Of a DNA stretch of 38,808 nucleotides, positions 26,832-35,536 are shown piece by piece. How positions within the stretch are numbered: position 1 is the stretch's first letter; each line of letters opens with the position of its first letter. The position numbers and the translations under genes are program-made. Below the pieces are notes generated by a model that worked only from the letters and a program-made list of their open reading frames with translations, did not search any database and was not told where the DNA came from. Origin of the DNA: JADCRZ01 sp037718865 (lineage in GTDB: Bacteria; Bacteroidota; Bacteroidia; Chitinophagales; Chitinophagaceae); the NCBI GenBank assembly GCA_037718865.1, contig JBBJMP010000036.1, positions 1 to 38,808 on the forward strand. Direction: 5' to 3'.

Positions 26832-27791
26832 TCAGTTTAGCTGTTTTTGTAATTGTGCAGACCTGGCCCGGTATCCACCCGCCTGATTATTTCTTGCAAG
26901 TTGACCTAACAGATCCGATGCTTTTTTCACCTGGTCCGTTTTAAGGTAAGCCAACGCCAGATACCACTGCACTTTAGCCTTCCAGAGGCTATCCGGACTT
27001 TTACTGATTGATTTTCGTAGTTCCGGTATCGCCTTCGACACGTTATCAATGGCCATATAGCTCTGCGCTTTATAGTAATCGGTATAAAATGGCGTAAGCG
27101 TAACACCCCTGGAGGTCAACGCCGGATCTACCTGTCCGGCAGCTTCAATGTAATCCTTGTACTCCCCTGATTCGTAATGAGCAAAGGCTTCCTCTAAAGG
27201 CCCCGACTGATCCTCAGGCGCGGCATCCGGTTTGAAGTTAGCAGCATACAAGGCCTCCCGCTTTTTATTCTCTATCCTGTAATTGCTTCTGATGCCGGAA
27301 ACGTTTGGTGAATCTTGTGCCTGATGGGCGATGCCTGAGGAAGGAATACTGTCTGTTGGGGTTATGCCTTCTGTTGCTAAGGATGAGTCTTCAACGTTAT
27401 CTGTTTTGTTTTCAACGACAACCGGGGAATCATTTTTTTGATTTTGAAGGTAAAAGGTCACCCCGAGTGCAACTAATCCGATCAATGCAGCGGCTATTCC
27501 CATGATCTTCCATACGGCCATTCTTTTTATTATATGGTGCTCTGGGATTGGTTGCACAGCGTCGTTTCTAAAATAACGCTCATTCAGTTTTTCCAATGAA
27601 ATTTTTAATGCCGCTTCACCTTCTGCATGCCTGTTCTTATTTCCCATTTCTTCTTCTATAGCCTGGTAAATTCGGAACGCAGCAGCAAGTTCTTCATTCG
27701 TCTCTAATTCCGATTGGAAAAACAGTTGTTCTTCCCTGCTCATTTCTCCTTTGAGATATTGGTCTATTCTAACAAAATAATGCTCATTCAT
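26832..27791 (-). CDS. Single-pass membrane protein with anti-sigma-like N-terminus and TPR-like C-terminus
   Basis: This is a 319-residue protein. The N-terminal cytoplasmic part (YLKGEMSREEQLFFQSEL, about 13-30) resembles the short helical segments of Bacteroidota anti-sigma and FecR-like proteins. A membrane segment MGIAAALIGLVALGVTFYL lies at about 97-115. A low-complexity linker follows, and the C-terminal 120 residues form TPR-like helices (YYKAQSYMAIDNVSKAIPEL, WYLALAYLKTDQVKKASDLL). The gene starts 4 bases after the sigma factor stop. The likely role is to hold or sense for the sigma factor at the membrane, with the periplasmic TPR possibly binding the caspase-family protein encoded next. 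That interaction is inference. Confidence 0.8.
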   Translation of the reverse strand: MNEHYFVRIDQYLKGEMSREEQLFFQSELETNEELAAAFRIYQAIEEEMGNKNRHAEGEAALKISLEKLNERYFRNDAVQPIPEHHIIKRMAVWKIMGIAAALIGLVALGVTFYLQNQKNDSPVVVENKTDNVEDSSLATEGITPTDSIPSSGIAHQAQDSPNVSGIRSNYRIENKKREALYAANFKPDAAPEDQSGPLEEAFAHYESGEYKDYIEAAGQVDPALTSRGVTLTPFYTDYYKAQSYMAIDNVSKAIPELRKSISKSPDSLWKAKVQWYLALAYLKTDQVKKASDLLGQLARNNQAGGYRARSAQLQKQLN

Positions 27792-27795
27792 ACAA

Positions 27796-28371
27796 TTACC
27801 ATTTCAGAGACTTAAACCCGGAAGATTGTTTAATTAATGCGACCAGCTGCGCCATGCACTCCGACTTCTTTTTACGCGCATAACCATAAGTTAACCCTAA
27901 TTTCTTTGCTACTTCATCCATAGGTTTTCCACTCCAGCTTAGCCGCAGTAACTGCTGACAATTTTCACTCAATTCTTTTACCTTCTCATCGAGCAAATAT
28001 TTTCTTTCTTCATGTAAACGGCATTCATCTGCAAGCTTAAAGGAGTCTTCCCCTATATCGTTATATCCGTCGAAGTCGGTAATTGTTACCTTGTGCGATT
28101 TTCGCTTACTTAATTCGTTCAGCCATTTATTCCTGGAAATCAGATATATAAAAGCGTCGAAAGGACAGGTTAATATGAAATTGTTCGTTTTTGCTTTATT
28201 ATAAACGGATAATAAGGCGTCCTGGAAAACGTCTGCCGCATCAGACTCACTGCCATTATTCTGTAACACCATCCATTTGATCTTACCGGAAAATTTTTTA
28301 TAGATTTCTTCCAGAACAGCCACGTCATTGTTTAACAACGCGTCAATATATTTCTGATCGGGATGCTGCAT
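27796..28371 (-). CDS. ECF-type sigma-70 family RNA polymerase sigma factor
   Basis: The 191-residue protein has the two-domain ECF layout. Region 2 (about 45-95) carries DAADVFQDALLSVYNKA and PFDAFIYLISRNKWLNELSKRK. Region 4 (about 140-185) carries LLRLSWSGKPMDEVAKKLGLTYGYARKKKSECMAQL in pieces, a helix-turn-helix for the -35 element. The linker is somewhat longer than in minimal ECFs. It is first in an apparent operon with the membrane TPR protein (4-base gap) and the caspase-family gene. It is divergent from the AraC-type regulator, 110 bases away. Autoregulation is common for such factors but I see no clear promoter. Confidence 0.92.
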   Translation of the reverse strand: MQHPDQKYIDALLNNDVAVLEEIYKKFSGKIKWMVLQNNGSESDAADVFQDALLSVYNKAKTNNFILTCPFDAFIYLISRNKWLNELSKRKSHKVTITDFDGYNDIGEDSFKLADECRLHEERKYLLDEKVKELSENCQQLLRLSWSGKPMDEVAKKLGLTYGYARKKKSECMAQLVALIKQSSGFKSLKW

Positions 28372-28481
28372 TAATAGTCAATGTACATAAAGTTTTTGTT
28401 AATGAAAAGCAGTATAAGGTTGCAAATGGTTCAAAAAACATTGCCACAGTTGTAAAGACATTTTGCTATTTTTACAATCTC

Positions 28482-29423
28482 ATGCATCAACCATTAGATA
28501 TACTGGCACTGGCTTATAAACATCCTGTTATGCACAACGAACTGGTACTATTGCATGAAAGGGAACAACAGATGCCAGGTTCCGTCCAGTATCATATCAA
28601 GCGCTATAAAAAACATGTACAACGGAACCTTGAGGAAGCAGGCATGATGGTTTATCATTATCAAAAAAATGACCCCAGGGAAAATTATCTTGAACTGCGC
28701 TTCTGTGTCGCCGGAAACATGTATTGCCGGCAAAAAGATATAGAATGTGATTCATGCAAACAAAATTTTACACGCACGTGTAATGAACGGACGGAAAGCG
28801 TGGATGTGCTAAGTTTCAGGTTCTCAGCCGTACATCTGTCTCAATTTGTCAAGCCGCTTAAGATCAGCGATTCGTTAACCAACGATATTCTTCATTTCCA
28901 TCACGAATCATCATTTACTAAAATTTTGCCTGTTTGTGGCAGGACCCGCATAGTGCTTGAATCCTTGCTAAACCACAAGTATACGGATAGCCTGGAAAAT
29001 ATTTACATTAACGCACAAACCCAGATGCTGTTGCTGTATAGCCTGGAATGCATGGTAGGCGATAAGGAAATTGACAGCTTTTCCTGCAAATTTCTGGCTA
29101 ATGAGGCTGATCGTGATAAGATCTCCAGGGCAAGGGAAATTTTACTGCAGCATATCGGCGAGCCTGTTACTATTAAAGACCTGAGCCGCAGGGTGGCCAT
29201 TAACGAATGTTACCTGAAAAAAGGGTTTAAAGAAATGTTTGGCACCACGATCTTTGATTTCTACCAAAGCCAGCGCATGGAGCATGCAAGATACCTGTTG
29301 TATGAAAAGGGCTTGAGCGTTACTGATGTTTCGCTGCTGCTTGGTTATTCTTCCATCTCCCATTTTTCTACGGCTTTTAAAAAACACACCGGTTTAAAAC
29401 CGTGTGAATTGTTGTTTAAATAA
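28482..29423 (+). CDS. AraC-family regulator with cysteine-cluster N-terminal domain
   Basis: This is a 313-residue DNA-binding regulator. The C-terminal AraC domain (about 215-313) has both helix-turn-helix parts, with INECYLKKGFKEMFGTTIFD and VTDVSLLLGYSSISHFSTAFKKHTG. The N-terminal domain carries a cluster Cys82-X6-Cys89-X2-Cys92-X7-Cys100, with another Cys75 nearby, in a stretch beginning MYCRQKDIECDSCKQ. Such spacing is unusual for the family and could bind a metal, iron-sulphur cluster or haem. It stands next to the haem biosynthesis genes (convergent with hemL, stops 38 bases apart), which suggests a haem- or iron-responsive regulator. Its target is not shown. Confidence 0.85.
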   Translation: MHQPLDILALAYKHPVMHNELVLLHEREQQMPGSVQYHIKRYKKHVQRNLEEAGMMVYHYQKNDPRENYLELRFCVAGNMYCRQKDIECDSCKQNFTRTCNERTESVDVLSFRFSAVHLSQFVKPLKISDSLTNDILHFHHESSFTKILPVCGRTRIVLESLLNHKYTDSLENIYINAQTQMLLLYSLECMVGDKEIDSFSCKFLANEADRDKISRAREILLQHIGEPVTIKDLSRRVAINECYLKKGFKEMFGTTIFDFYQSQRMEHARYLLYEKGLSVTDVSLLLGYSSISHFSTAFKKHTGLKPCELLFK

Positions 29424-29461
29424 TTTTTCTTCAATCGTAATCTGCGAATCTGCGGCTAAAC

Positions 29462-30742
29462 TCAAGCGTCAAGGAAGTTGCTGAATTGCTGGATAGTTTC
29501 ATCCAGATCTTCATACTGAAGTGCATTACTAAGAAACCAGCTTTCAAAGGCCGATGGTGGAAGATAGATGCCCTTGTTTAACATATGGTGGAACAACTGG
29601 TTAAACCGTGGTATATCGGCCGCGGCAGCGGAACTGAAATCAATCACATCATGGTCGCAGAAATGAATACTGATCATGCTTCCCATGCTGTTTACGCGGT
29701 AGGGGATCATTCTTTCATTCAGTATCCTATTTATTCCTTTTTCAAGATAACCGGTTTTGTTGTTGAGCTCAGTATAGATATGGGGGTTATCTTTTAGTAC
29801 AGTCAGCAACGTAAATCCGGCTATCATGGCTATGGGATTGCCGCTCAGCGTGCCGGCCTGGTAAACTTTTCCAAGGGGTGATATATGTTGCATGATCTCT
29901 GTTTTTCCGCCAAAAGCACCCACAGGTAATCCGCCTCCGATCACCTTACCATAAGTGATCAGGTCTGCCTTTATGTCCAACCGTTCCTGCGCTCCGCCGG
30001 GAGCCAGCCGGAAACCCGTCATTACCTCATCAAAAATAAGTACAATGCCTTCCTGGTCACAAATGCGCCTTATCCCTTCCAGGTAGCCAGGCAAGGGCGG
30101 AATGCATCCCATATTGCCTGCCACCGGTTCAATGATGATGGCCGCGATTTCATTTTTATGATCAGCCGTCAGTTGTTCAACGGCTGAAAGGTCATTATAA
30201 GGCGCCGTCAGCGTATCAGCGGTAACTCCCCCTGGTATTCCCGGAACAGTTTGAATATTCAGGCTGGCCACACCACTGCCCGCCTTTACCAGGAACGCAT
30301 CCGCATGCCCATGATAACAGCCGTCAAATTTAATCAGTTTGTTGCGGCCCGTATATCCCCGGGCCAAACGCAGGGCACTCATGCATGCTTCAGTGCCGCT
30401 ATTAACCATCCGGATCAGATCTACGTTGGGTACCATGCTCTTAATCAGCTCGGCTACCATGGTTTCCAGCTCTGTGGGCGCACCGAAGGATGTAGAGGAC
30501 AATACCTGTTCGCGGATGGCCTCTGTGACAGGTTTAAATGCATGGCCAAGGATCATGGGCCCCCACGAATTGATATAATCCAGATACCTGTTGCCATCGG
30601 CATCGTATAAATAGGCACCTTCGGCCCTTTCCATAAAAACCGGCGTTCCTCCGACACTTTTAAATGCGCGAACCGGCGAGTTGACGCCGCCGGGAATAGA
30701 GCGTTGCGCTAGGCTAAAGAGTTGTTGGCTTCGTTCACGCAT
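29462..30742 (-). CDS. hemL: Glutamate-1-semialdehyde 2,1-aminomutase
   Basis: This 426-residue PLP enzyme converts glutamate-1-semialdehyde to 5-aminolevulinate. Lys266 in LITYGKVIGGGLPVG forms the Schiff base. The FDEVMTGFR and GCYHGHADAF segments, and NSGTEACMSALRLARG in the PLP-phosphate region, are typical. Length is standard. It is separated from hemB by 195 bases, the only real gap in the minus-strand haem genes, so it may have its own promoter. It converges with the AraC-type regulator. Confidence 0.97.
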   Translation of the reverse strand: MRERSQQLFSLAQRSIPGGVNSPVRAFKSVGGTPVFMERAEGAYLYDADGNRYLDYINSWGPMILGHAFKPVTEAIREQVLSSTSFGAPTELETMVAELIKSMVPNVDLIRMVNSGTEACMSALRLARGYTGRNKLIKFDGCYHGHADAFLVKAGSGVASLNIQTVPGIPGGVTADTLTAPYNDLSAVEQLTADHKNEIAAIIIEPVAGNMGCIPPLPGYLEGIRRICDQEGIVLIFDEVMTGFRLAPGGAQERLDIKADLITYGKVIGGGLPVGAFGGKTEIMQHISPLGKVYQAGTLSGNPIAMIAGFTLLTVLKDNPHIYTELNNKTGYLEKGINRILNERMIPYRVNSMGSMISIHFCDHDVIDFSSAAAADIPRFNQLFHHMLNKGIYLPPSAFESWFLSNALQYEDLDETIQQFSNFLDA

Positions 30743-30850
30743 GGGTGATAGTTACATTTGATTTGTTAGATGTTCAAATCATGAATAATTCAATGAACAA
30801 TTTTCAATACTTAATATTCGACCCTGCTCTGCCGCTCACAGATTCTTAAC

Positions 30851-30884
30851 TGATCATTGATTATTGAACGTTGATTATTGATCA
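30851..30884. repeat. AT-rich palindromic spacer between hemB and hemL
   Basis: TGATCA arms frame two copies of TTGATTATTGA (TGATCATTGATTATTGAACG then TTGATTATTGATCA). Nearby, TGAATAATTCAATGAACAAT is a relaxed relative. This is the style of AT-rich intergenic repeats seen in Bacteroidota. It may end transcription or simply be a repeat. Confidence 0.4.
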
Positions 30885-30937
30885 TTTCAGCCTAAGTTAG
30901 TGCCATTACCCGCGAAAGATTGGGTTTAATTAGCTTG

Positions 30938-31912
30938 TTACCCAAGCAACCTCACGGCGTCCCTGGCAAAATAAGTCGCTATCATGTCGGCCCCGGCTCT
31001 TTTAATCGATGTCAATACTTCAAGAATAGCCTTTTGCTCGTCGAGCCAGCCCAATTTTGCCGCAGCCTTGATCATGGCGTATTCTCCGCTGATATTATAG
31101 GCACTCACGGGCACCTCCACGTTATTTTTGATCTCACGGATAATATCCAGGTAGCTTAGTGCAGGCTTTATCATCACAATGTCAGCACCTTCTTCTATGT
31201 CCATCAACGTTTCTTTAAGAGCTTCTAACCGGTTAGCGTAATCCATCTGGTAGGTCTTCTTATCTCCAAAACCCGGCGCACTATCCAGGGCATCCCGGAA
31301 TGGTCCGTAAAAACAGGAGGCGTATTTGGCACTATAGCTCATGATTCCTGTTCGGTTATGACCGCTTTCTTCCAAGGCTTGCCGGATAGCCGTTATCCGG
31401 CCATCCATCATGTCGCTGGGTGCAACAAAATCGGCACCCGCAACGGCATGGCTTACACTCATCTGAGCCAGCACCTCCACCGTAGCGTCGTTGACAATCT
31501 CACTTCCTTCAACAATACCATCATGCCCATACGATGAAAACGGATCAAGAGCCACGTCCGTCATTACCAGCATGCCGGGACAGGCATCCTTGATGGCTTT
31601 GATACTGCGCTGCATGAGCCCATCAGGGTTAAGCGCCTCAGTGCCTTTATTATCTTTGCGTTCATCACTGCATTTTACAAAAAGCAATACCGATTTTAAA
31701 CCCATTGTCCAAAGCTCTTTCACTTCCTGTACGGTAAGGTCAATGCTTCGACGGTAATAGCCTGGCATGGTAATGATCTCCTCCTGTATATGGTCGCCCT
31801 CAACAATAAACAGGGGAACGATAAAATCATCAGGTGTGAGAATGGTCTCGGCAACCAAAGAACGTATGGCCGGCGATAAACGCAGGATGCGGTTTCTTCT
31901 GGGTAATATCAT
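30938..31912 (-). CDS. hemB: Porphobilinogen synthase (ALA dehydratase)
   Basis: This 324-residue enzyme condenses two 5-aminolevulinates. The frame is open upstream, but homology starts at MILPRRNRILRLSPAIR, so 31912 is used, 2 bases after the hemF stop. Schiff-base lysines are Lys196 (SYSAKYASCFYGPF) and Lys249 (VMIKPALSYLD). The metal-loop DVALDPFSSYGHDG (about 119-132) lacks the cysteines of zinc-dependent forms, so it is the Mg-type enzyme. It is the last of the tightly packed genes hemA-C-D-E-F-B. Confidence 0.97.
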   Translation of the reverse strand: MILPRRNRILRLSPAIRSLVAETILTPDDFIVPLFIVEGDHIQEEIITMPGYYRRSIDLTVQEVKELWTMGLKSVLLFVKCSDERKDNKGTEALNPDGLMQRSIKAIKDACPGMLVMTDVALDPFSSYGHDGIVEGSEIVNDATVEVLAQMSVSHAVAGADFVAPSDMMDGRITAIRQALEESGHNRTGIMSYSAKYASCFYGPFRDALDSAPGFGDKKTYQMDYANRLEALKETLMDIEEGADIVMIKPALSYLDIIREIKNNVEVPVSAYNISGEYAMIKAAAKLGWLDEQKAILEVLTSIKRAGADMIATYFARDAVRLLG

Positions 31913-31914
31913 GT

Positions 31915-32847
31915 TTATCTGATTGAATGATTCATATCTCCCACCCAATCCCTGGGCTTCAGGTAATCGAGTAATTCCGCTTCCCTGCTGCCAGTGGCGG
32001 GCTCGTAGTTGTAATTCCATCTAACTTTAGGAGGCAGGCTCATGAGTATGCTTTCTGTTCTTCCGTTGGTTTTTAATCCAAACAAGGTCCCCCTGTCGTG
32101 GATCAGGTTGAATTCGGCATAACGTCCCCGGCGAACCTCTTGCCATTCTTTTTGCTTATCCCCGAAAGAAAGGTTTTTTCTGCGGGTCACGATGGGTAAA
32201 TAGGCAGCAAGAAAAGCATTTCCATTCGCTTGCTGGAACCGCAACAGGCTCCGGGCATCCTCTTCATTTTCAGGACGAAGGTAATCATAGAAGACTCCTC
32301 CGATACCCCTTGCTTCGTTGTTACGGTGTTTGTTCACAAAGTATTCATCACATAATTTTTTGTAAGCCGGATATCTGTCTTCTCCGAACATATCCATGGC
32401 GTGTTTCAACGTGCGGTGAAAATGTTGGCCGTCTTCGGCGAAGATATAACAAGGGGTAAGGTCAGAACCTCCTCCAAACCAACAGTCTGTTCTTATTTTA
32501 TCCTGGTTATACAGCTCGAAATATCGCCAGTTCGCATGCACGGCAGGCACATATGGATTGTATGGATGGATGACCAGCGATAGCCCGCAGGCAAAAAAGC
32601 CGCTATCACCTACACCAAAAGCCTCTTGCATGGCTATCGGTAACTTTCCAAATACCGCGGAGGTGTTTACGCCGGCTTTCTCAAAAACAGGCCCATCAGC
32701 CATGATCCTCGAAATACCCCCTCCGCCTTCTTCCCTGCTCCACAAGTCTTCCTGGAAAACCGCTTTCCCGTCCTCCTCTTCAAAAGCCTTGCATAGGCTG
32801 TCTTGCAGAGAAATTATGTACTGGGAAAACAAATCTTTGACAGACAT
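31915..32847 (-). CDS. hemF: Oxygen-dependent coproporphyrinogen III oxidase
   Basis: This 310-residue enzyme performs the two oxidative decarboxylations to protoporphyrinogen IX using O2. Signature blocks are visible: VHANWRYFELY, CWFGGGSDLTPCYIF, EARGIGGVFYDYL and RRGRYAEFNLIHDRGTLFG. Length is normal. It begins 8 bases after the hemE stop and is followed after 2 bases by hemB, so translation is probably coupled. The use of HemF rather than HemN in this cluster indicates aerobic synthesis. Confidence 0.97.
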   Translation of the reverse strand: MSVKDLFSQYIISLQDSLCKAFEEEDGKAVFQEDLWSREEGGGGISRIMADGPVFEKAGVNTSAVFGKLPIAMQEAFGVGDSGFFACGLSLVIHPYNPYVPAVHANWRYFELYNQDKIRTDCWFGGGSDLTPCYIFAEDGQHFHRTLKHAMDMFGEDRYPAYKKLCDEYFVNKHRNNEARGIGGVFYDYLRPENEEDARSLLRFQQANGNAFLAAYLPIVTRRKNLSFGDKQKEWQEVRRGRYAEFNLIHDRGTLFGLKTNGRTESILMSLPPKVRWNYNYEPATGSREAELLDYLKPRDWVGDMNHSIR

Positions 32848-32855
32848 CGAACGAT

Positions 32856-33899
32856 TTAATTATTAGTCACTAATGAGTATTCCTTGACCGCATCAACGAA
32901 AGCCCTTGCATGATCAACCGGTACGTTTGGCAGGATACCATGACCAAGATTGGCGATATACCGGTGCGTGCCAAAACCATCAATCATTTCCTTCACGCCT
33001 TTTTTTATGAGGTGTACAGGACCCAGCAGTCTGGCCGGATCAAAATTACCCTGCAGGGTTATATCATTCCCGGCAAATTGCCTTGCCATTTTTGGTGAGG
33101 TACACCAGTCAATACCTAATCCATTTGCTCCCGTAAGACGCATTGCATCGAGCGCAAACCAGGCTCCTTTTGCAAAAATAATGGTAAGGCAGTCCTGTTT
33201 CAGGGCGCTGATGATTTGCCGGATATACTGTAATGAAAATTCTTCGAAGTCTGCCGGACTTAACAAACCGCCCCATGAATCAAATACCTGCACCACATCG
33301 GCACCTGCTTTTGCCTGTCCTTTAAGATATGCTATGGTGGTATCTGTTATCATTTGCAAAAGGCGATGTGCGGCCCTGGGTTGCGTGTAACAAAACGCTT
33401 TTGCGGCATCAAAAGTTTTTGAACCTTTTCCTTCAACCATGTAACAAAGAAGGGTCCAGGGGGCACCGGCAAACCCGATGAGCGGCACCTGGCCGTTTAA
33501 TGTTTTTTTTGTTAGCCTTAATGCATCAAATACATAACCGAGGCTTTCATTGACATCCGGAACACATAATTTATCGATATCACTGTACTGATTCACCGGT
33601 TCAGGCAAAAAGGGCCCTTTTCCTTCTACCATCTGAACTTCCATTCCCATGGCTTGCGGAACAACCAGGATGTCAGAAAAAATGATGGCCGCATCCACGC
33701 CCAGTTGTTCAACCGGTTGCATGGTAATGGCTGTGGCCAATTCCGGCGTCTGGCAGCGCTCAAAAAATGAGTACTTTTCTTTCAATTTTCTGTAGTCAGG
33801 CAGGTAACGGCCCGCCTGGCGCATCATCCAAACCGGTGGGCGGTCTGTTTTTTCTCCGCGGAGTGCTTTTAACAACAAGTCATTTTTTAATGCGGGCAT
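32856..33899 (-). CDS. hemE: Uroporphyrinogen decarboxylase
   Basis: The 347-residue TIM-barrel enzyme decarboxylates the four acetate groups of uroporphyrinogen III. The N-terminal signature PPVWMMRQAGRYLPDYR, the VEGKGSKTF segment, VQVFDSWGGLLSP and the C-terminal GHGILPNVP are all present. Its start lies inside the end of hemD (20-base overlap), which points to coupled translation. Confidence 0.97.
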   Translation of the reverse strand: MPALKNDLLLKALRGEKTDRPPVWMMRQAGRYLPDYRKLKEKYSFFERCQTPELATAITMQPVEQLGVDAAIIFSDILVVPQAMGMEVQMVEGKGPFLPEPVNQYSDIDKLCVPDVNESLGYVFDALRLTKKTLNGQVPLIGFAGAPWTLLCYMVEGKGSKTFDAAKAFCYTQPRAAHRLLQMITDTTIAYLKGQAKAGADVVQVFDSWGGLLSPADFEEFSLQYIRQIISALKQDCLTIIFAKGAWFALDAMRLTGANGLGIDWCTSPKMARQFAGNDITLQGNFDPARLLGPVHLIKKGVKEMIDGFGTHRYIANLGHGILPNVPVDHARAFVDAVKEYSLVTNN

Positions 33900-34611
33900 G
33901 GGTATGGTTTGATGTGTTGAAGTAATTCATAACATTATCCAGCAGGTTTTCCCTGGTCGGACTTACACCGGAAATTACCTGGTTGGAACAGCGTAAACGA
34001 AGGTAACCTGCCGTGGTATCACCGATAGCGAACAATACTGTATGGCTAGGAAGGTTATTCAATGAGAAAAAACTTTCTGCAGCGCTCGGACTAAAAAATA
34101 AAATTCCTTCATAATCCCTGCTCATCTTTTTGGGCGTAAGTGTGGTTTTATACACCACTACTTCTTTTAAGGCAATGTTATTTGCAACCAGTTTTTCCGG
34201 TAACTCGGCCCTTCGCTGATCCCCGCAAAAAAAAACAACAGAAGACGGATTAAGTTTAACGATCTCGTCAGCGAGAAGAGCTGCATTTCCGGCCGTTCCT
34301 GCAAGTAAGTCAAGCGGGAAATACTTGCTGATTAATTCTTTTGTGGCACTACCGAGGCAAAATATCTTCCAGGATGGCTGGAGACCGTTCAATTGGGCAA
34401 GAACCGCTTCAGCAGCATTCACGCTGGTAAATGCAACGGTGGAAGATGTGCAACTCAGGTCACGAATTTGTTGAATGACCTCATCCGCTGTGACAGGCAT
34501 AGTTTCGATAAAAGACAGGGCTTCAATAATTATGTTCTTTTCTGCTGCTTTGATAATGAGCGATTGATCCAGAGGCCTTGTAGATAATATGTTTACTTCA
34601 GGTAACTGCAT
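33880..34611 (-). CDS. hemD: Uroporphyrinogen-III synthase
   Basis: This protein of about 243 residues closes and inverts ring D. The family is poorly conserved, but VNILSTRPLDQSLI at the start, FTSVNAAEAVLAQLNG, FCLGSATKELI and the later FFSPSAAESFFSLNNLP are its usual segments, and its position between hemC and hemE supports the call. An upstream in-frame ATG at 34641 exists. The inner ATG at 34611 is preferred because it matches the family start and shortens the overlap with hemC to 14 bases. Confidence 0.9.
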   Translation of the reverse strand: MQLPEVNILSTRPLDQSLIIKAAEKNIIIEALSFIETMPVTADEVIQQIRDLSCTSSTVAFTSVNAAEAVLAQLNGLQPSWKIFCLGSATKELISKYFPLDLLAGTAGNAALLADEIVKLNPSSVVFFCGDQRRAELPEKLVANNIALKEVVVYKTTLTPKKMSRDYEGILFFSPSAAESFFSLNNLPSHTVLFAIGDTTAGYLRLRCSNQVISGVSPTRENLLDNVMNYFNTSNHTHARIKK

Positions 34612-35521
34612 GTTCGATACGGTCCGCAATTTCTTTTCCACCTTTGTTTAATAATTCCAGGGCGGCAGCGTAACCGAGCCCTTCTGCCTCGTGAACGGCG
34701 GCCTGTCTTTCGATTTCTGCTTTTTCACTGCCATTGACGGAAAACAGGTTTCCTTTAAAATAAACTATTCCGTGCTTAATTTCAGCCAAAGCACTGATTG
34801 GAGTGGAACATCCACCCAATAGTGTCCGAAGAAAATCTCTTTCGATCCTGGTGCACACGGCTGTGTCCGCGTCATTAAATTGTTCACAGGCCTGCCTGGC
34901 GTATTCGTCTTCTTTACGGCACACTACCATAATAGCCCCTTGAGCCGGAGCCGGTAACATCCAGTCCAGTATAACGCTGGTCGCCGGCCTGAGGTTGATT
35001 CGTTCAAGTCCTGCCTGCGCAAAGATGGCCGCATCCCATGATCCTGACGACAGTTTATGTAATCTCGTATTAATGTTCCCCCGCAGGTTATGTATCCGGT
35101 GATTCGGGTATCGATGAAGCCATTGGGCCTTCCTGCGGATGCTGCTGGTAGCGACATTGGCAATATAATCTGGTTCCGTAAGAAATGCCCCGTCTGTTCT
35201 GAAAACAAGCAGGTCATGTACGGGTCCTCTTGGAAGAACGGCAGCCTGGTAAATGCCTTCAGCAAGTTGGGTAGGAACATCTTTCATGGAATGAACCGCA
35301 ATATCGATCCGGTGTTCCAGTAATGCCATGTCGAGGCTCCTGGTAAAGATGCCCTGCACGCCCATTTCGTACAAAGGCGTCTTCAGGTCAAGATCTCCTT
35401 CGCTTTTAATATATACCAGCGCGGTTTCAAATCCCTGGTGAGATATGTATTGTTTTACCTGTTCGGCCTGCCATACGGCAAGCTGGCTTTCCCTCGTGCC
35501 GATCCGTATCACTTTTTGCAT
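34598..35521 (-). CDS. hemC: Hydroxymethylbilane synthase (porphobilinogen deaminase)
   Basis: The 307-residue enzyme builds the linear tetrapyrrole. It has RIGTRESQLAVWQAEQV at the N-terminus, the catalytic Asp81 in VHSMKDVPT, the NLRGNINTRL substrate loop, and Cys238 in LLGGCSTPIS, which carries the dipyrromethane cofactor. It follows hemA by 15 bases and overlaps hemD at its 3' end. Confidence 0.97.
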   Translation of the reverse strand: MQKVIRIGTRESQLAVWQAEQVKQYISHQGFETALVYIKSEGDLDLKTPLYEMGVQGIFTRSLDMALLEHRIDIAVHSMKDVPTQLAEGIYQAAVLPRGPVHDLLVFRTDGAFLTEPDYIANVATSSIRRKAQWLHRYPNHRIHNLRGNINTRLHKLSSGSWDAAIFAQAGLERINLRPATSVILDWMLPAPAQGAIMVVCRKEDEYARQACEQFNDADTAVCTRIERDFLRTLLGGCSTPISALAEIKHGIVYFKGNLFSVNGSEKAEIERQAAVHEAEGLGYAAALELLNKGGKEIADRIEHAVT

Positions 35522-35536
35522 GTTACAAAATTTGCC

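Noticed and set aside
31913..32020. 36-residue N-terminal extension of HemB
   Set aside because: It lies inside the end of hemF, and the family homology starts at MILPRR.
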